From Lingula anatina (lineage: Eukaryota; Brachiopoda; Lingulata; Lingulida; Lingulidae): a stretch of 35,511 nt of DNA. The notes below the pieces were generated by a model. The model made no database searches, was not told where the DNA came from, and saw nothing but the letters and a program-made list of their open reading frames with translations. The position numbers and the translations under genes were made by a program. Where the stretch lies: contig NW_019775994.1 of NCBI RefSeq assembly GCF_001039355.2, forward strand, positions 97,915 to 133,425. Direction: 5' to 3'. Below are positions 11,942-19,861 of the stretch, in pieces (the stretch's first letter is position 1; each line of letters opens with the position of its first letter).

Positions 11942-14900
11942 CATTTTGAAAAATGCTGATTTTCAAACTCAGTTCAGTAAGTTTGAAGACAAAATGCTTC
12001 TGCACTTATCATGTTATCACTAAAAGTGCACGGCAATGGTGACGGCAATGGCAGATACGGAAGACAACTATTTGTATAGACACCTGTGTGCCTGTACATA
12101 AAATATCAGTATTTTTATTACAATCAATAGGCATTTCAATCCGTCACTGCCAATTTACTAAAGTTGTATTGGGGTGTGATCGATAAATAACAAAATATAA
12201 ATTAGATAGAAACATTATCCACAAACCAAAGTTTTAAATTGGCATCCTGACACAAAGAGAACATCACAACAAAGGTTCTTATACAGAGCACTTCAAGACA
12301 ACATTATTGGTCAATCTAAAATTTTTACCTAGCCTATGTTTCATTATTATATCTAGAAAGAAAGCTTAAAAGTGATTGAACCCTTATAAACATATGGTTT
12401 GATTAATCAAATTATCCCTTATTTTTCCTTTCTTATTTATTTAAGTTTTATATCACTACATCTCTATATTTTGAGTGTCACAGTACTTACATTTCTCCAC
12501 TTTCTCTGATGTTGGTACATTAGTTGCCTGCACAACTTGACCCAAGGGTTGTAACTCTACAGTAATTAATTCAAAAATTCAAATTAATCAAATGTTCATT
12601 AAAATTATTCTAAGAATATGCATATAATATATTTATAATATTATCTTAAGTTTTTTATGATTAATTATTTTCTCGTTTCATATTAGAAAATGTTTCTGCA
12701 GTTAATTCTCTCGACACTTTTACATATACGGTAAACATGTTCTAGTTCTAGTAGTTAGTTGTACACACACAGGAATTACCTGCATGACTTGCCCGGATTT
12801 CCTCATGTATCTTTCTCGTGTTAACAGCAAGCAAACGTGATATTGCTGGCCCATGACACTCTATAAATTAAAATAATAATTTTATTATTTGTCATGAAAT
12901 ACAAAGAGACTGAGGTGATCTAGTTGCTGTTAATAAATAATAAACAAGGAGGAATTAAAAGAATTGTCCTTGCAGATTAATAAATCTTCAAGTCGTATAT
13001 TAAGAGTTGAAATATATGAAGTAAATGAATTTCAATATTGAAACACTTTTTAATTCTTGTACAGTTATTCTTACCAGCTTCATCTGAATTCCAACCCTCC
13101 TGTACAAGAACATAGTCAGTTTCTATACCATTAGTGATTGGATCTTTATCTTCATCATATTCCTTTCCGAGGAGCCTCTTTCTCAGGTGTGTTTTACCCG
13201 CACCGTAATGGCCCAGCAGCATCACCCTTGCCCTCTTCACTCTTTCAAAGCCATCCTTACATGCTCGTTGATATGCTTCTTGCAGTAGTGGGTCTTGTCT
13301 ATTGATTTCCTCTGAAAACTGACCTGAAACATTATAGCTGCACTTTTAGTCATAGTTCTGCTACAAAACTCAACCAAACATCATTATATTGTTTCAAATA
13401 CAAAGTGGATATTTAAAATGAAATATTTCAGATCCACAAAAAAACTAAAGATGGTATGAGAATGATAAAAAATGTTTAACAAGAAATGTAGTTAGCAGCC
13501 AAGCATCTGTCATTCCAAAAGCTGGTTCCAAGTTGAACTTCCTATGTCCTCAAATCTCTAAAATAATTAATTTTCTATTTTAGTTTTATATGGTAGTTAT
13601 CAGTGGCATACACATCTGTAATCTGGCAGGACACATGCACTGTGCGGATGTTGTAAATTGTACTGTTATTGCACAATAACATCCTCAAATTAAAGAGATA
13701 ACAACCCCCACACCCCCCACACCCCCCACCCAAAAAAAAAAAAAAAAAAAAGAAAAAAGAAAAAAAAAAGGATTTTCCTAGGGTAAGGACAATTTTTCCA
13801 TACTTACCAATGGTTAATGAATTGACTCCGACATTCAAAGTTAGTCCCTTTTTTTTGGGGGTAGATGATTATCAATTTTCCTATACAAGGCCAAACAAAA
13901 CAAAAAAAAAACATAAAAAATGTGTCCTATATATCACAACGCTCAGTGTTCTGGCGCCAGAACACTGTTTAAAGCGTTCTCAAAATGTAACATTTGCACA
14001 CTTAAAATGTGTTCTGTTTCATGTTTACGACGCGTTCCTGAACTTTAAAGTGTGATAGACGTGTAGAAGCGAACGTACATGTATGTCTTGTTTGAACACC
14101 TACTAAATATACAAATACATAAATAAATGAATAAATAATAAATATCAGGTTGTAATTAAGACAGATCACTAAGTGGATCAGTATATATTCGCAGCCAGAC
14201 TATCACTCGAAAGCCTCATACCTGTATCACAAGTTGATATCGGCCTTTTAGCCAATTACGATGTCAGATAGATGGATCTAGCGCGGTACCTGGATCTAAA
14301 GATACGTGGGTTTATAGGAATCTGTTGGTGGATCTATCCGATATCGGAACGTAAATTTAACGAGACATAAATCTATTGAGACGTGTATGTATAGAGACTT
14401 ATCTATCGGGACTAATATTTTATTGGGGCGTTTATCTATATGGCGGACCCCTTGAAATGTACTTTTTTATATAGTGCAATTCTTAACCTACATATCAAAA
14501 AACAAAACAAAAAAAAATGGATTCCACCCCCAGGACTGATCTTGACAAGCTCTACGAAATGCAAAAAACAAGAGGTATCTTGTATTTAGGGTTCCAGTTT
14601 TATGGAGAGTTTTCAGTTTTGGCATCTAACAGCTGCTTCTCCTGTGAAAATGCACTGACTGACCCCAAACTCCCGAAGATGAAGTCCCAAACTGTAATCC
14701 CTCACTTAATTAGGTCTGTGTAGTTTCTAAAAATTGGCACTTGTGAACATATATTTTTTTTGAAAAAATCCCCATTTTTAGGAGATTTTGGCCTGTTTGA
14801 CCTTGAAATAAAGGTCAACTGTCAAATCCAAGGGCATATTTGGAATCTTCACGTATGACATTCAGTCAGAATTCTATAGTAATTTTTCCCATAATTCCTT

Positions 14901-17900
14901 TGGTTTGAGAGATAGTGTTGGCATTGAATTTTCAAAAATTTTGACAAGGGTGTGTTTTAACAAACGTCACGCCCAGAATAATGCACCAACAGAGACAAAA
15001 AAGAACGGGGTTTAAGTTGAGATTATTTGATTTATTTATTAATCCAAGAGATGGGGACATGGGTCCTTGCGGTCGAGGAGGAGAATGGTGACTTGTATCC
15101 AGCTCCAGAACGCAGAGCTGGTGGAGCTGTACGAGATGGGTCGGGACAAAAACCAGGAGTACCAACAGCTTACAGGCTGGTGGTGATAATAAATGTGATG
15201 ACTGCCATTTTAGTGGTAAAACATAATTTGTTATATTTCTAGGAGTTGTTTACAATATTTTTATTAGTAAATATGGATATCATACAAACAGTTGTTATCC
15301 CTTTAACAACAACACAGAATAATATTACACAATATGACTTATAAAAAAAAATAGAAAAAAAAATCTCAGCTGATGAATCACAGGAACAGTAACTTTTAAA
15401 AACCATCAGATGTAAAAATTGTAGCTGGAAGATGATGTGCTGCAGCAGTGTAAGAGATTTTGCTTACTAGTTAATAAAAACAAATTTATAGTTTGCATGG
15501 GATAAATTAGTTTATAATCCAACGTATGCGGGGGTCGTCCATTAACTAGCGTGCATGAGAAAAAGCAGCAGATGTACAGCCGCCCTACTGGCACCAGAGA
15601 CCGAGAAGATGACACAATATGGGTGAGTACAAGTCCAACACCAGTTCGAGACAATCAATTTGACTTTCCGGCCAATGGCAACGTTGGCTCATGTCACGTG
15701 ATATAAACACAGAAGCAGAATATTCCCAGTTTCCGTGGAGCCTGCACGTGAAGTTCACAGAGAATAGAGAAGTAGAAAACAATAGACAAAGTTAAGGTAA
15801 GAAATCTTATACAAAATTTGTCTCCTCCTCCCTCCCCTCGACTACAATTGCTATAACAGGCGCTTTACTTTCCCCACCTTTAATGATTATTAAATATTAA
15901 ATGCGTTTTCACACCATCAAAACCTCAACTAGCATAAGATGACTCCAGTTTACGCCAAAACAGTTACATAATCCAGGTGCGTAACCAGACCTTTAAAAAT
16001 TGTACGCACAGATTTTTAAATTTCCCAGCAAAATGTAGACTAACGCAAGAGATGAAGGACAGCGTAATTACAGCATATGTACAACACATCGCAGCTTAAT
16101 TTCTATTAATAATAAAATCATCATTTAGTCAGAAATATTTTCGCAATTAAAACAGTTTCAAAATTCTTATTACCCGGAACGGTATATTTATTTAAAAGGA
16201 GGCTAGCTTTGCATATGTGTAACCCCCTTCGAATAATCCTGGATCCACCTCTGAGTTGAACTAACATACGGTTTCATTCACCTTACATGTGGATGCATGG
16301 CTCCCCAAAACAACCAATTGTACGACACGACAGAGCTCTGATACATTTAAGTTTAATTATTTGTTTGTAAACATTGCCCATATCACTAGTTTGGAGGGGT
16401 AAGCTGGGTCAAGTCCGTGTCAAAATTCTTTGAAGCTTTGCAGGAAAAATTCTTCCTTTGTTTCTCTAGCTCCTTCTTAAACCTGGTGTCCAGATTTTAT
16501 CTAGTGCCCCAAGGGTTGCGGGTGCTGCTCTTTGAAAATGACACTCAAGTAAATTTTTACCTGAGATAAATATCGCCAGCGAGAATGCGTTAGGTATTCT
16601 CAAGAAAGAGGGTACAGCAGAGTTGAGGGCCACNAAACTCAGCCTGCGTTTTAGTAAGATTGACCATTCCTGTGAGTTTAATGACAATTGACCTCTCTGT
16701 TTTTCTTATATTGTGTTTATAGTGTTGCATATATGCTGAAAAATGAAAAAACAGCATAACTACTAAAATAGTGGCCCGATCATGCCGATTTTCGAACTTG
16801 ACCTGCGTTTTAATAAGATTGATTAGTTCTGTGAGTTTCATGAGAAAAGGTCTAATGGTTTTCCTTAAAATGTGTTTACAGGGTTGCATATATGCTGAAA
16901 AGTGAAAAAACAGCATAACTTCTACAATAATGGCCCGATCATGCTGATTTTCGAACTTGACCTGCGTTTTATGAATATTCATCAGCTCTGTAAATATTAA
17001 GACAAAAAGTAAAACTGCCCTCCACTTATCGTGTTTACAAGGAAAGTGCACGGCGACGGCATCGGCATCGCCATCGGCATCGGCATCGGCATCGGCGACG
17101 GCGACGACAGATGCAGGTGATGGCAATATGTACAGACACATCTGTGTCCGTACATAAAAATTGTACGCACAGATTTTTAAATTTCCCAGCAAAATGTAGA
17201 CTAACGCAAGAGATGAAGGACAGCGTAATTACAGCATATGTACCACACATCGCAGCTTAATTTCTATTAATAATAAAATCATCATTTAGTCAGAAATATT
17301 TTCGCAATTAAAACAGTTTCAAAATTCTTATTACCCAGAACGGTATATTTATTTAAAAGGAGGCTAGCTTTGCATATGTGTAACCCCCTTCGAATAATCC
17401 TGGATCCACCTCTGAGTTGAACTAACATACGGTTTCATTCACCTTACATGTGGATGCATGGCTCCCAAAAACAACCAATTGTACGACACGACAGAGCTCT
17501 GATACATTTAAGTTTAATTATTTGTTTGTAAAAATTGCCCATGTCACTAGTTGGAGGGGTAAGCTGGGTCAAGTCCGTGTCAAAATTCTTTGAAGCTTTG
17601 CAGGAAAAATTCTTCCTTTGTTTCTCTAGCTCCTTCTTAAACCTGGTGTCCAGATTTTATCTAGTGCTCCAAGGGTTGCGGGAGCTGCTCTTTGAAAATG
17701 ACACTCAAGTAAATTTTTACCTGAGATAAATATCGCCAGCGAGAATGCGTTAGATATTCTCAAGAAAGAGGGTACAGCAGAGTTGAGGGCCACTGAACCC
17801 TCCAATTAAGAGGTAAAGGAAAATTCAGTTAGATGGACGATTAAGATAGGACTTGTTAAGGTTACAGGCATTGTTTACCTCAATTTGCAAGACGGGAGGG

Positions 17901-19815
17901 GGGTGTCAGAACAATTGTGCCTATACAACTGATACAGAGGATTTGTACATACAGGTGACTTTAATAAGCAGAGGATTTTCTTTTATATTCCGTGAAAAAT
18001 ACACTAAATTTATACAAAATAATATCATGGTTGGCCAAAAAATTGTACGCACAGTGCATCCGTGCGTATGCCTAGTTACGCCCATGTAATCATCAAAACT
18101 AGCAAATTATTCTTTAGTTGCTTCTGCAGATTATAAAAAAAACATTGCAACAGCCTTGATATACATGTGAAGCATAATGATAATACTAAGAAATGGGATT
18201 AAACATTTTAGAATGTTTTTCTCATAATTAAATAAAAAAATGAAACAAAATATAAGTTCTATTGAAAACATCATTTCAACAAGTATTTCATATAGCAAGA
18301 GATATATGGTGCAGTTGTATCATTTTTGTAGGCGACATTGATGTTTGTTTAATTTAGACTTGAAATGGCAATCAGCATAATTCTGAGCAGTTCCTGAAAT
18401 ACATGTATATTGTACAATGCTAAATATCTGCTTGGCACAAACACTTGTTGAGTTGGTTTAATAACAAGTTTATTTTTGTTTCCATTTGATGGTGTTTGCA
18501 TCATATTGTGGTGAAATGTATTATCATACATGTATTATGTATCACTATTATGATTATTACATGAAGTTTTTTTTCTTTAGTTAATAACTTATCAACCTAC
18601 AAATACATATGCCATTGTACTAAATCTGCCTGGCTTATACTGTAGAGTGTTCAGAATAAATTTTATCAACATCCAGATTTTTTTTAAACTTGGAGAAGAC
18701 CAAGTACATTTGGAGCAGGCGGCTGTTTCACAATCAGGGTGAACAATTAAATGTGCTTAATGTTACAAGTGTCTGATAAATTAATAATTTATGATTAGAG
18801 ATTGTTGATAGACTGATATTAAAGACACTGTTCATAGGAGCAAAATAAAAAAGAATTATAATAATTGGACTACAATTTACAAAAATATGGCCAATTATGT
18901 GTCCAAAAAGTACCTATTTCTCGCTGTTACGATGGGTCATTTTCAACTTAGGTCAGAAATATGATGCACTAGCTCTTTATGTCAATGATTTATGGTGAAT
19001 ATGATATTGGTGTATAATTCCCACAACATATATGTCGTGTCCTCTAGCAGGTTCTTCCAAAGATATGTTCTGAGTAAAAATGTATTTTAACCATTTTGCT
19101 GAAACAGGCTTTTGAACACATTTTACTTATTTTTGTTAATGCAATGAAAAACATATTTGATTAGGCCAAATATTACACCTATGTGATAATAAGATGAATT
19201 TACCATGTTATGACTTAAACATAAGAAAGGAGTTGTGCATATATAACCATTATCATTAATGCTATGGTATTTATAATCATGAGCCCCTTGATGTCTCCTT
19301 CCCCCCCACCCCCCTCCATCTATTATGTTTAGGAATCACAGCCTATTCTGTCTGATTTTATTATTCTATAAGACATCCCCTGCACATGCCATACAAACAA
19401 ACTGGCAGCTTGGCCAATTAACTTGGTCAATTAACTTGCCCATTATGCTGTTAACAAAACAAACACCATAAAGAATGGGCCCAGCCAGGGCGTAATAAAC
19501 ATGGGGTCTGGGCTTTTTATGCATGGGACTAGATTTGGTCCANNNNNNNNNNNNNNNNNNNNNNNNNNNNNNNNNNNNNNNNNNNNNNNNNNNNNNNNNN
19601 NNNNNNNNNNNNNNNNNNNNNNNNNNNNNNNNNNNNNNNNNNNNNNNNNNNNNNNNNNNNNNNNNNNNNNNNNNNNNNNNNNNNNNNNNNNNNNNNNNNN
19701 NNNNNNNNNNNNNNNNNNNNNNNNNNNNNNNNNNNNNNNNNNNNNNNNNNNNNNNNNNNNNNNNNNNNNNNNNNNNNNNNNNNNNNNNNNNNNNNNNNNN
19801 NNNNNNNNNNNNNNN

Positions 19816-19861
<46 letters not shown>

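Larger units (their letters stand above)
15974..18086. mobile_element. hAT-like element, interrupted by a haplotype join
   Basis: Left end CAGGTGCGTAACCAGAC and right end (reverse complement) CATGGGCGTAACTAGGC match at 13 of 17 positions and resemble hAT ends. TAATC flanks both sides (15969-15973 and 18087-18091), a possible 5-bp target duplication. AATTGTACGCACAG occurs inside both ends. No transposase. Without the internal duplication it would be roughly 950 bp. Confidence 0.4.

Noticed and set aside
15553-15624. Short plus-strand frame ending in a GGGTGAGT donor-like site
   Set aside because: 23 codons, no recognisable domain, no downstream partner exon found.
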